In this document: positions 51,813 through 63,876 of the stretch, piece by piece
How the letters are laid out: the number at the start of each line of letters is the position of its first letter
How positions within the stretch are numbered: the first letter of the stretch is position 1
Origin: Streptomyces koelreuteriae
Lineage (GTDB): Bacteria; Actinomycetota; Actinomycetes; Streptomycetales; Streptomycetaceae
Direction: 5' to 3'
NCBI RefSeq assembly: GCF_018604545.1
Contig: NZ_CP075896.1
Span: forward strand, 7,130,001 to 7,194,000
DNA: 64,000 nucleotides
Translations under genes and position numbers: made by a program
The notes under the pieces: generated by a model
What the model saw: the letters and a program-made list of their open reading frames with translations, nothing else
Database searches by the model: none
Told to the model about the DNA's origin: nothing

Positions 51813-52990
51813 CCATCGTCGGCGCGTCCCTCTCCGGCCTCTACGCGGCCCGGGAACTGCGCGCCCAGGGCTACGACGGGCGTCTGGTGATCGTCGGCGA
51901 CGAACCCCACCACCCCTACGACCGGCCTCCCCTCTCCAAGGACTTCCTCACCGGCCGAGCCGACGAGACCCGACTCGCCCTCACCGACACCGAGGAGACC
52001 ACCGAACTCGACGCCGAGTGGATCCTCGGCGTCCGCGCCCGAGCCCTCGACGCCCGCGGCCGCACCGTGCTCCTCGACGACGGCCGCACCGTGTCCACCG
52101 ACGGCGTCGTCATCGCCACCGGCGCCTCGGCCCGCCGTCTCCCCGGCGACACCCTCGCCGGCGTACACACGCTGCGCACCCTGGACGACGCCCGTGCTCT
52201 GCGCGAGGAACTCACCCGGGGCCCGTGCCGCGTCGTCGTCATCGGCGGCGGCTTCATCGGCGCCGAGACCGCGTCCTCCTGCTCCTCCCTCGGCCACCGC
52301 GTCACCGTCGTCGAGGCCGCTCCGCTCCCTCTGGTGCCCCAACTCGGCGCCGAGATGGCCGCCGTGTGCGCCGCACTGCACCGTCGCGGCGGGGTGGACC
52401 TGGTCACCGGCACCGGCGTGAGCGGACTGCGGGGCACCAGCGCGGTCACCGGGGTGGATCTCACCGACGGCCGCACCCTCCCCGCCGACATCGTCATCGT
52501 CGGAATCGGCGCCACCCCCAACACCGCCTGGCTGGCCGGTTCGTCCCTGGCCCTGCACGACGGCGTCCTGTGCGACGACGGCTGTGCGACGGCCTTGCCC
52601 CAGGTGGTCGCCGTCGGCGACGTCGCCTGCGTCGGCGGCACCCGCGCCGAGCACTGGACATCGGCCACTCAGCAGCCCAGAGCCGCCGTGGCCAACCTGC
52701 TCGCCGGGCGAACCGTCGAGACCGCGACCGCCGTGCCCTATTTCTGGTCCGACCAGTACGGCGCCCGCATCCAGTTCACCGGCCGGCGTGCGGACGGCGA
52801 CACCGTCCGCATCACCGAGGGCGAACTCTCCGACGGCGCACCGGCCGAGGGCGGCTTCCTCGCCCGGTACGAACGGGACGGCCGGACGACCGCGGTGCTC
52901 GCCGTGGACCGCCCGCGCCCGTTCATGCGGGCGCGACGCGAACTCGCCCGGGGCGCGGGGGAGGAGCAGGTGCGGTCCGCCGCCAGGTGA
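51800..52990 (+). CDS. FAD-dependent ferredoxin reductase
   Basis: This 396-aa pyridine nucleotide-disulfide oxidoreductase-type protein has the FAD motif TVTIVGASLSGLYAARELRA, the HPYDRPPLSKDFL loop typical of putidaredoxin/biphenyl-type reductases, the NAD motif RVVVIGGGFIGAETASSCSS (about 145-165) and the second FAD motif LPQVVAVGDVACV. A C-terminal reductase domain follows with YFWSDQYGARIQFTG. It reduces the neighbouring Rieske ferredoxin with NAD(P)H, completing a three-component oxygenase whose alpha subunit is at 45077-46219. ATG 51800 has GAGGAGG upstream. Confidence 0.93.
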   Translation: MRTVTIVGASLSGLYAARELRAQGYDGRLVIVGDEPHHPYDRPPLSKDFLTGRADETRLALTDTEETTELDAEWILGVRARALDARGRTVLLDDGRTVSTDGVVIATGASARRLPGDTLAGVHTLRTLDDARALREELTRGPCRVVVIGGGFIGAETASSCSSLGHRVTVVEAAPLPLVPQLGAEMAAVCAALHRRGGVDLVTGTGVSGLRGTSAVTGVDLTDGRTLPADIVIVGIGATPNTAWLAGSSLALHDGVLCDDGCATALPQVVAVGDVACVGGTRAEHWTSATQQPRAAVANLLAGRTVETATAVPYFWSDQYGARIQFTGRRADGDTVRITEGELSDGAPAEGGFLARYERDGRTTAVLAVDRPRPFMRARRELARGAGEEQVRSAAR

Positions 52991-53093
52991 GGAGGACCGG
53001 CATGGGGCCTCGGCCGGGCGTCCGCTCCAAGGCTCGGACGCAGGTCTGCTCCGAGGCCCGGACGCAGCGCCACAAGCCCCGTGCCGCCACTCC

Positions 53094-53657
53094 TCACGAG
53101 TGGGACAGCTGCCCGGCCCCGCCCCGCCTGCGTATCCGCTCCTGGGCCCGCACGGCCGCGCGTGCCTGCCGTCGGGCCCGGCGCCGCTCACGGCGCAGGG
53201 CCCGTGCCGTGCTGCTCGGCATGGACACCACGCCGTGGCGCTGGTTCCAGACCTGACGCGTCACCCATACGTCGAGGGCTCCCCAGGTGGCCGCGATCGT
53301 GCTGACCACGCTGCTGATCACCATGGGGAACGCCAGCCAGGAGCCGGCCATCGTGCACAGGAAGGCCACCATCGCCTGGATCAGCGTCAAGGCGATGAGG
53401 AGCACCGCCCGCACGGCCGCCGTCCGCACCGGGTCCGGCAACCGCCGTCGCCGCGCCGGTTCCTCGACCCACAGGGGCCGGTTGTACTGCTGCTCGCGTA
53501 CGCCGCGGCCCCCCTCGTGGGTCAGGGCCTCTCTCTCATGAGCTCTGGTCCTCGTCTCCTCGGCCGGAATGCCGCGATCAACCGCCTCGCGACTCCGATG
53601 CCCCGGCACGGGCGCCCCACCAGCCCTGGACGTCCCGCGCCGCTCCGCCGTGCCCAT
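53094..53657 (-). CDS. Conserved small membrane protein (start uncertain)
   Basis: The reliable part of this protein (~140 residues from REQQYNRPLWVEEPARRRRL to the end) has two hydrophobic helices (VRAVLLIALTLIQAMVAFLC and GSWLAFPMVISSVVSTIAATW), then DVWVTRQVWNQRHGVVSMPS and a strongly basic Arg-rich tail ending GAGQLSHS. Orientation is probably hairpin-in-membrane with a cytosolic basic tail. The start could be ATG 53657 or a later GTG; residues before REQQYN look weakly coding. The region 53658-54025 upstream holds no feature I can support. Function is unknown. Confidence 0.65.
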   Translation of the reverse strand: MGTAERRGTSRAGGAPVPGHRSREAVDRGIPAEETRTRAHEREALTHEGGRGVREQQYNRPLWVEEPARRRRLPDPVRTAAVRAVLLIALTLIQAMVAFLCTMAGSWLAFPMVISSVVSTIAATWGALDVWVTRQVWNQRHGVVSMPSSTARALRRERRRARRQARAAVRAQERIRRRGGAGQLSHS

Positions 53658-54025
53658 CAACGTGTCACTCCCCACCGCCAGCAGACCGCTCGCCCGTATC
53701 CGAAGACCCGTGCTCCCCAGTGGCTGCCCGGCTTGCGCTGTATTACGCCGCCCAGGTGCGGGATGCGGCTCCTGTGGCCGATTCCGCCCCCATCTCCCGT
53801 AGAGAAGGACGAACAACCCACCACGAAGATTCCCAAGAAGCGAAAAATTTCAGCCAACCGCCTTGGCGCGTCACGCCGATCGGCCCCCACGGCCGCCCCC
53901 GGATTCGGGGAGACAACTCCCGCAATGCCCGGACAACTCCCCATGCCTCGTGGCTGGCGCGGAAGTTCACCTTCCGGACCGGTCTTCGAGTTCCCTGTGG
54001 GTCGGTAGTAGGCTCGCGCCGTTTG

Positions 54026-54054
54026 TTGACGCACATGTGTACCCCCGGTAGGCC
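54026..54054 (+). promoter_or_regulatory. Promoter of the conservon operon
   Basis: TTGACG (54026-54031) and TAGGCC (54049-54054) are 17 bp apart and lie 24 bp before the cvnA start, which has a strong GGGGGAGG ribosome site. This is a reasonable vegetative promoter for the five-gene unit; no operator is evident. Confidence 0.5.
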
Positions 54055-54077
54055 GGGGGCCCGAGCTGGGGGAGGCC

Positions 54078-57000
54078 ATGCGCTTTCGCGGGAAGTCCAT
54101 CCGCCGGAAGATCGTGGCGCTGCTTCTCGTGCCGCTGGTGTCCCTGAGTGCGATCTGGGCCTTCGCCACGGTGCTCACGGGGCGTGAGGCGGCCGACCTG
54201 TTCAATGTGTCGTCCGTGGTGGAGAAGATCGGCTACCCCATCGAGGACACCGTCCGCGTCCTCCAGGAGGAACGCCGCCAGACCCTCGTCCACCTCGCCG
54301 ACCCCCGCGCCTCCGACGGGCTCGCAGCGCTCAGGCGCAGCCGGACCGCCACCGACGAGGCCGTCGCCGGTATCCGTGAGAACGCCCGGAATCCGGACGT
54401 GCGCGACGCGATGGGCGAGGACACCGACGAGCGGCTGACCGCGGTCCTGGACGCCTTCGAAGGCATCGAGTCACTTCGCAGCAGTGTCGAGGACGGCACC
54501 GTCAACCGTTCCCAGGCCCTCGACCTCTACAACCGGCTCGTCGACCCCTGCTACGTCCTGTTGGCCAACCTGCATGTGGTCGACAACGTCGAACTGGACA
54601 AGCAGTACCGCGCACTGGTCAATCTCGCCCGCGCCCGCGAACTCCTCTCCCGGGAGGACGCCCTCCTCGGCTCCGCCCTGATCGTCGGCAGGATCACCCA
54701 CTCCGAAGAGCGCGACATCTCCGACCTCGTGGCCCAGCGCACCCTGATGTACGACGCCAACCTGCCGCTGCTGCCCGTCGCGGAGCGCGACCGCTACGAG
54801 AGCTTCTGGAAGAACGCCTCCTCCGCCCCTCTGCGCGTGGCCGAGGAAGCGGCCGTCTCCTCCGGGTCCGGAGCCCCCCGCGGGGTCTCCGCGAAGAGCT
54901 GGGACAGCGCCGCCGGCAACGTGCTCGACGAACTCGGCACCCTCAACGACCAGGCCAACGACCGCTACCAGGACCGCGTCGACCCGGTGGCCATGGGCGT
55001 CATCGCCAAGGCGGTCATCGCCGGCGCGCTCGGCCTGCTCGCGCTCCTGGTCTCCCTCTTCCTGTCCGTGCGCGTCGGCCGCACCCTCATCCGCGATCTG
55101 CGGCAGCTCCGCCTGGAGGCCCACGAGGCGTCCGGGGTCCGGCTGCCCAGCGTGATGCGCCGCCTCTCCGCGGGCGAACAGGTCGACGTCGAGACCGAGG
55201 TCCCGCACCTCGAGTACGACAAGAACGAGATGGGCGAGGTCGGCCAGGCCCTCAACACCCTGCAGCGCGCCGCCGTCGAAGCCGCCGTCAAACAGGCCGA
55301 GCTGCGCGCCGGCGTCTCCGAGGTCTTCGTGAACCTCGCGCGCCGCAGCCAGGTCCTGCTCCACCGGCAGCTCACCCTGCTCGACGCCATGGAACGCAGG
55401 ACCGAGGACACCGAGGAACTCGCCGACCTCTTCCGCATCGACCACCTGACCACCCGCATGCGCCGGCACGCCGAGGGCCTCGTGATCCTCTCCGGCGCCG
55501 CACCCTCCCGTCAGTGGCGCAAGCCCGTCCAGCTCATGGACGTCGTACGCGCCGCCGTCGCCGAGGTCGAGGACTACGAGCGCATCGAGGTCCGTCGCCT
55601 CCCCCGTATCGCCGTCACCGGCCCGGCCGTCGCCGACCTCACCCATCTCGTGGCCGAACTCCTGGAGAACGCCACCGTCTTCTCGCCGCCGCACACCGCC
55701 GTCCAGGTCCTGGGCGAGCGCGTCGCCAATGGCTTCACCCTGGAGATCCACGACCGCGGCCTCGGCATGGCCGCCGAAGCGCTCCTGGACGCCAACCTCC
55801 GGCTCGCCGAGACGCCGGAGTTCGAGCTGTCCGACACCGACCGGCTCGGTCTGTTCGTGGTCAGCCGGCTCGCCCAGCGGCAGAACGTCCGGGTCTCCCT
55901 GCAGCCCTCCCCGTACGGAGGCACGACCGCCGTCGTCTTCATCCCGGACGCGCTGCTGACGGACGACATCCCGGACACGAACGGCATCGGATTCCGCCTC
56001 GACCGCCCCCAGCTGGCCGGCGAGAGCGAGCCGCAGGACAGCCGCCGTGCCGCCCTGTCCCAGGCGCCCGCACAGCGTCCCGGTCTGCCCGCCTCCCTCC
56101 TGGACGGCCCGGTCGAGCTGGAGGCCCCGGTGGACCTGGACGCCATCAGCGGGTTCTCCGGCTCCCTCGACGACGAGAACGGCACCCTCTTCCGCTCCCG
56201 CCCCTCCCTCACCCGCGCCCAGGACGAGACAGCCGGCCGCCCCGATCCGCAGCAGCAGAGCGACGCCCGCGGCGGACGGGACCGGACCGACACCGACGAC
56301 GAACTCGGCGCTCCGGCCGTACCGCCCCGCCGCCACACCCCCAAGCTGGTCAGCTCGCACGGGCGCCCGGTCACCGAGCAGCGCCCCCGTCGAGGCAAGC
56401 CCGACGAGGAGCCCACCACGTCCACCGGCCGAGCGGACTCGGGGGCCATGTCCTCGCTGCCCTCGCGTCGCCGGGGCGAGGAGTCCGCGAGCGGCCGGTC
56501 CACGGGCCGCTCCGGGCCGGAGCACACACTTCCGGTCCGGCGCCGCACCGAGAACTCCTCGACCGGCACCGGGCGGGACGAGGCACGGACCGACGCACCG
56601 CCGCCCCTGCCGGCCCGTCGCCGGGGGTCGGAATCCGCTCGCCCGGCCATCGGCGCGGTCGGCCGCGGCGCCGACCACGCCGAACCCCCGGCCACGCCCG
56701 GCAGCGCCGTCGGCGAGGGGCCGGAACCGCCCGCTCTGCCCAAACGCACCCGCCGAGCGGAGATCGCGTCCAGTGGCCCGGACACACCCGACCACCGCCC
56801 GGGGCCCACGCGGGAGAGCAGTGGCCGGCCCACGCGCGGCCAGGCCGGCTCCGGCGCCGCGCCACAGGACACCGGCACGGCACCCGGTTCCCCGCTGCGG
56901 GGGGCCGGCTCCGGCACCACGCCGCTGCCCCGGCGCGTTCGACAGGCCAACCTGGCTCCGCAGCTGAAGCGGGGGACCGAGCCGCGTACCGAGGACAAGG

Positions 57001-57152
57001 CCGAGCCCGTCGAACGCGACGCCGAGGAAGTACGCAGCCGCATGGCCTCGCTCCAGCGCGGCTGGCAGCGCGGCCGTGACGAGAACGCCGCGGGCGATGC
57101 CGCCCACAGCGGCGCAGCACGACAAGGAACGACAGAGGGGGACGGTCGATGA
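54078..57152 (+). CDS. cvnA: CvnA-type nitrate-sensor-like histidine kinase of a conservon
   Basis: This 1024-aa membrane sensor has TM1 at about 14-33 (IVALLLVPLVSLSAIWAFAT), an extracellular helical NIT-type domain (about 45-300), TM2 at about 312-335 (KAVIAGALGLLALLVSLFLS), a HAMP region, an atypical dimerisation segment (SQVLLHRQLTLLDAMERRTE) and an HATPase domain with LVAELLENATVFSPP (N box) and HDRGLGMA (G1 box). A ~370-residue disordered Pro/Arg-rich tail carries five LPxRxR motifs. Conservon kinases work with roadblock, DUF742 and GTPase partners in G-protein-like signalling at the membrane. The stop overlaps cvnB by ATGA. Confidence 0.92.
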   Translation: MRFRGKSIRRKIVALLLVPLVSLSAIWAFATVLTGREAADLFNVSSVVEKIGYPIEDTVRVLQEERRQTLVHLADPRASDGLAALRRSRTATDEAVAGIRENARNPDVRDAMGEDTDERLTAVLDAFEGIESLRSSVEDGTVNRSQALDLYNRLVDPCYVLLANLHVVDNVELDKQYRALVNLARARELLSREDALLGSALIVGRITHSEERDISDLVAQRTLMYDANLPLLPVAERDRYESFWKNASSAPLRVAEEAAVSSGSGAPRGVSAKSWDSAAGNVLDELGTLNDQANDRYQDRVDPVAMGVIAKAVIAGALGLLALLVSLFLSVRVGRTLIRDLRQLRLEAHEASGVRLPSVMRRLSAGEQVDVETEVPHLEYDKNEMGEVGQALNTLQRAAVEAAVKQAELRAGVSEVFVNLARRSQVLLHRQLTLLDAMERRTEDTEELADLFRIDHLTTRMRRHAEGLVILSGAAPSRQWRKPVQLMDVVRAAVAEVEDYERIEVRRLPRIAVTGPAVADLTHLVAELLENATVFSPPHTAVQVLGERVANGFTLEIHDRGLGMAAEALLDANLRLAETPEFELSDTDRLGLFVVSRLAQRQNVRVSLQPSPYGGTTAVVFIPDALLTDDIPDTNGIGFRLDRPQLAGESEPQDSRRAALSQAPAQRPGLPASLLDGPVELEAPVDLDAISGFSGSLDDENGTLFRSRPSLTRAQDETAGRPDPQQQSDARGGRDRTDTDDELGAPAVPPRRHTPKLVSSHGRPVTEQRPRRGKPDEEPTTSTGRADSGAMSSLPSRRRGEESASGRSTGRSGPEHTLPVRRRTENSSTGTGRDEARTDAPPPLPARRRGSESARPAIGAVGRGADHAEPPATPGSAVGEGPEPPALPKRTRRAEIASSGPDTPDHRPGPTRESSGRPTRGQAGSGAAPQDTGTAPGSPLRGAGSGTTPLPRRVRQANLAPQLKRGTEPRTEDKAEPVERDAEEVRSRMASLQRGWQRGRDENAAGDAAHSGAARQGTTEGDGR

Positions 57153-57583
57153 CCGCACCGAAGGCGACCGGCCACACCGCGACCATCAAGGGGGAGCTGA
57201 ACTGGCTCCTCGACGACCTGGTGGACCGCGTCGCGAGCATCCGCAAGGCCCTCGTGCTCTCCGGCGACGGTTTGCCGACGGGCGTGTCCAGGGACCTGAC
57301 CAGGGAGGACAGCGAGCACTTGGCTGCCGTCGCCTCCGGGTTCCACAGCCTCGCCAAGGGTGTGGGACGCCATTTCGAGGCCGGCAACGTCCGCCAGACG
57401 GTCGTCGAGCTCGACGACGCCTTTCTGTTCGTGACCGCCGCCGGTGACGGCAGCTGCCTCGCCGTCCTCTCGGACGCCGACTCGGACGTCGGTCAGGTCG
57501 CCTACGAGATGACGCTCCTCGTGAAGCGGGTCGGTGTACATCTGGGTGCCGCTCCGCGCACCGATCTGCCCGCAGGCGGGTAG
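57149..57583 (+). CDS. cvnB: CvnB roadblock/LC7-domain protein
   Basis: This 144-aa protein has a single roadblock/LC7 domain (LNWLLDDLVDRVASIRKALV, then SDVGQVAYEMTLLVKRVGVH). In conservons it is thought to act with the GTPase CvnD, in the manner of MglB-type regulators. It starts with an ATG overlapping the kinase stop (ATGA) and ends 9 bp before cvnC, so the first three genes are tightly coupled. Confidence 0.93.
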   Translation: MTAPKATGHTATIKGELNWLLDDLVDRVASIRKALVLSGDGLPTGVSRDLTREDSEHLAAVASGFHSLAKGVGRHFEAGNVRQTVVELDDAFLFVTAAGDGSCLAVLSDADSDVGQVAYEMTLLVKRVGVHLGAAPRTDLPAGG

Positions 57584-57592
57584 TGGGATGAC

Positions 57593-57988
57593 ATGAGCGC
57601 TGACGGTCAGGGAAGAAGCCACTGGTTCGACGACGAAGCCGGACCGGTCGTCCGTCCGTACGCCATGACACGCGGCCGCACCAGCAGTCAGGGCCAGCAC
57701 CGCCTGGACCTGATCGCGGTCGTGGTCACGGAACCGCACGCGGACGACCCGGAAGGCGACCACATGCTCTCCCCGGAGCATGTGGACATCGTCGAGCTGT
57801 GCCGTGACGTCCCGCAGTCGGTCGCCGAACTCGCAGCGGAACTCGACCTGCCGATCGGGGTGGTACGGGTCCTTGTCGGAGATCTCGTGGACTCGGAATT
57901 CGTCCATGTGAACCGGCCCGTACCCCCGGCCGAACTGCCGGACGAGAGTATTCTGCGCGACGTGATCAACGGCCTCCGGGCGCTGTGA
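57593..57988 (+). CDS. cvnC: CvnC DUF742 protein
   Basis: This 131-aa DUF742 protein has GPVVRPYAMTRGRTSSQGQH near the start and a C-terminal winged-helix-like region (SPEHVDIVELCRDVPQSVAE, LAAELDLPIGVVRVLVGDLV). It is the standard third member of a conservon, between roadblock and GTPase genes. Here the GTPase does not follow directly: a 3.65-kb 5-oxoprolinase-type gene starts 24 bp downstream. Confidence 0.93.
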   Translation: MSADGQGRSHWFDDEAGPVVRPYAMTRGRTSSQGQHRLDLIAVVVTEPHADDPEGDHMLSPEHVDIVELCRDVPQSVAELAAELDLPIGVVRVLVGDLVDSEFVHVNRPVPPAELPDESILRDVINGLRAL

Positions 57989-58012
57989 GCAGCGCGGAAG
58001 CGGGGTACTGAC

Positions 58013-61643
<3,631 letters not shown>

Positions 61644-61663
<20 letters not shown>

Positions 61664-62249
61664 GCGTGGCAAGCCTCCGGTCGAGCCCGTCACGCTCAAG
61701 ATCCTGGTGGCCGGCGGCTTCGGCGTGGGCAAGACCACGCTCGTCGGCGCGGTCAGCGAGATCAGGCCGCTGCGCACCGAGGAACTGCTCACCGAGGCAG
61801 GCCGTCCGGTCGACGACACCAGCGGCGTGGAAGGCAAGAACACCACGACCGTGGCCATGGACTTCGGCCGCATCACACTCCGCGAAGACCTGGTGCTGTA
61901 CCTCTTCGGCACACCCGGTCAGGAGCGGTTCTGGTTCATGTGGGACGAACTCTCCGAAGGCGCGCTCGGAGCCGTCGTGCTCGCCGACACCCGCCGCCTG
62001 GAGGACTGCTTCGCCGCCGTCGACTACTTCGAACGGCGCTCGATCCCCTTCCTCGTCGGCGTCAACTGCTTCGAGGGCGCACCGCGTTACCCGATCGAGG
62101 ACGTCCGCGCGGCCCTCGACCTCGACGACGGCGTACCCCTCCTGATGTGCGACGCCCGCGACCGTGAGTCGGTCAAGGAGGCGCTGATCGGAGTCGTCCA
62201 GCACGCCATGGCCTACGCGGCCGGCCAGCGCCACACGGTGACCACCTGA
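61644..62249 (+). CDS. cvnD: CvnD conservon GTPase
   Basis: This 201-aa small GTP-binding protein of the MglA/Rap-like CvnD family has the P-loop LVAGGFGVGKTTLVGAVSE, switch II-type LYLFGTPGQERFWFMWDEL (WGTPGQ form of DxxG), and VLADTRRLEDCF; the NKxD position reads NCFE as in other CvnD proteins. It acts with CvnA-C at the membrane. AGGAGAAGAG stands before ATG 61644, which lies inside the 3' end of the oxoprolinase gene (20-bp overlap), implying coupled translation. Confidence 0.94.
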
Positions 62250-62263
62250 GGCGGACCCAGCCG

Positions 62264-62307
62264 ATGTCCGCGGCCCGCACCCCCGCCGACAGGGGTACGG
62301 GCCGCGG
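62264..62307. terminator. Bidirectional terminator between cvnD and glpK
   Basis: An 18-bp inverted repeat with one mismatch (arms 62264-62281 and 62290-62307, rich in GGCCCG/CGGGCC) and an 8-nt loop lies between the convergent stops of cvnD (62249) and glpK (62337). Confidence 0.8.
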
Positions 62308-62336
62308 ACCGGAGACGAGGCCCCACGCGCGCGTGG

Positions 62337-63857
62337 TCAGCTCTCGCCGTCCTCCTCCCAGCCGAAGCTCTTCTCCACGGCCTTGCGCCAGTTGTGGTAC
62401 TCGCGGTCCCGCACCGACGCCTCCATCGACGGCGTCCACTCGACGTCCTTCTGCCAGTGAGCCTTGAGCTCGTCCAGGTCGTTCCACACCCCGGTGGCCA
62501 GACCGGCCGCGTACGCGGCGCCCAGACAGGTCGTCTCGGAGACCTTGGGCCGCACCACCGGAACATCGAGCACGTCCGCCTGGTGCTGCATGAGCAGATT
62601 GTTCTTCGTCATACCGCCGTCGACCTTCAGGGTGGTGATCTGCACCCCCGAGTCCTGGTACATGGCGTCCACGACCTCGCGCGTCTGCCAGCTCGTCGCC
62701 TCCAGCACCGCACGCGCGAGGTGTGCCTTGGTGACGTACCGGGTCAGCCCGGTGACCACGCCACGCGCGTCGGAGCGCCAGTACGGCGCGAACAGGCCCG
62801 AGAACGCCGGCACGATGTACGCGCCGCCGTTGTCCTCCACGCTCGCCGCCAAGGGCTCGATCTCGTCGGCGGTCCGGATGATGCCGAGCTGATCGCGGAA
62901 CCACTGGACCAGCGCGCCCGTTATGGCTATCGACCCCTCCAGACAGTAGACCGGCGCCTCACTGCCGATCTTGTAGCCCATCGTGGTCAGCAGACCGCTC
63001 TTCGACGGCACCGGGCGGTTGCCGGTGTTGAGCAGCAGGAAGCTGCCCGTGCCGTATGTGTTCTTCGCCGTGCCGACGTCGTAGCAGGCCTGGCCGAACA
63101 CGGCAGCCTGCTGGTCGCCCAGCGCCGAGGCCACGGGCACTCCGGCGAGCTGGCCGACAGCGGTGCCGTACGTCTCGGCGGAGGAGCGGATCTCGGGCAG
63201 CATCGCTTCGGGGATGTTCATCGCGGAGAGGATCGAGGAGTCCCACTGGAGGGTCTCCAGGTTCATCAGCATGGTGCGGCCCGCGTTGGTCACGTCGGTG
63301 ACGTGCTTCCCGCCGTCGGTGCCGCCCGTGAGGTTCCAGATCAGCCAGGAGTCCATCGTGCCGAAGGCGATCTCACCGCGCTCGGCACGCCCCCGCAGGT
63401 CGGGCACGTTGTCGAGCAGCCAGGCGGCCTTGGGTCCGGAGAAGTAGGTGGCCAGCGGCAGCCCCGTCTGCTCGCGGAACCGGTCCTGCCCGTCCGAGCC
63501 GCCCAGCTGGTTGCACAGCGCCGCCGTCCGCGTGTCCTGCCACACGATGGCGTTGTGCACCGGCTTTCCGGTCGCCCGGTCCCACAGGAGGGTCGTCTCG
63601 CGCTGGTTGGTGATCCCGAGCGCGCTCAGCTGGTCGGCGCGCAGCCCGGCCTTGGCGATCGCCCCGGCCACCACTGCCTGCACCTTGGACCAGATCTCGG
63701 TGGCGTCGTGCTCCACCCAGCCGGGTTTGGGAAAGATCTGGCGGTGCTCGCGCTGGTCGACGGCGACGATCGCACCGTCCTGGTTGAAGACGATGCAGCG
63801 GCTCGACGTGGTGCCCTGGTCGATCGCTGCGACGTACTTCTCGGCGTTGTCCGTCAT
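62337..63857 (-). CDS. glpK: Glycerol kinase
   Basis: This 506-aa FGGY-family kinase phosphorylates glycerol to glycerol 3-phosphate with ATP. It has the N-terminal phosphate loop VAAIDQGTTSSRCIVFNQDG, the glycerol-site LGITNQRETTLLWDRATGKP with IVWQDTR, FGTMDSWLIWNLTGG, YGTGSFLLLNTG, and the FGGY signature GGAYIVPAFSGLFAPYW with DGGMTKNNLLMQ. ATG 63857 with AAGGGG upstream gives the family length. It follows glpF by ~20 bp. No glpD lies downstream: the next gene is the convergent cvnD. Confidence 0.97.
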   Translation of the reverse strand: MTDNAEKYVAAIDQGTTSSRCIVFNQDGAIVAVDQREHRQIFPKPGWVEHDATEIWSKVQAVVAGAIAKAGLRADQLSALGITNQRETTLLWDRATGKPVHNAIVWQDTRTAALCNQLGGSDGQDRFREQTGLPLATYFSGPKAAWLLDNVPDLRGRAERGEIAFGTMDSWLIWNLTGGTDGGKHVTDVTNAGRTMLMNLETLQWDSSILSAMNIPEAMLPEIRSSAETYGTAVGQLAGVPVASALGDQQAAVFGQACYDVGTAKNTYGTGSFLLLNTGNRPVPSKSGLLTTMGYKIGSEAPVYCLEGSIAITGALVQWFRDQLGIIRTADEIEPLAASVEDNGGAYIVPAFSGLFAPYWRSDARGVVTGLTRYVTKAHLARAVLEATSWQTREVVDAMYQDSGVQITTLKVDGGMTKNNLLMQHQADVLDVPVVRPKVSETTCLGAAYAAGLATGVWNDLDELKAHWQKDVEWTPSMEASVRDREYHNWRKAVEKSFGWEEDGES

Positions 63858-63876
63858 GGCTACCCCTTGGGCTGGT

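Noticed and set aside
53002..53256. An 84-codon plus-strand ORF with a strong GGAGGAC ribosome site just after the reductase gene
   Set aside because: It lies mostly antisense to the C-terminal coding part of the membrane protein at 53094-53657 and is an Arg-rich shadow of that gene's basic tail. The ribosome-like site may be chance.
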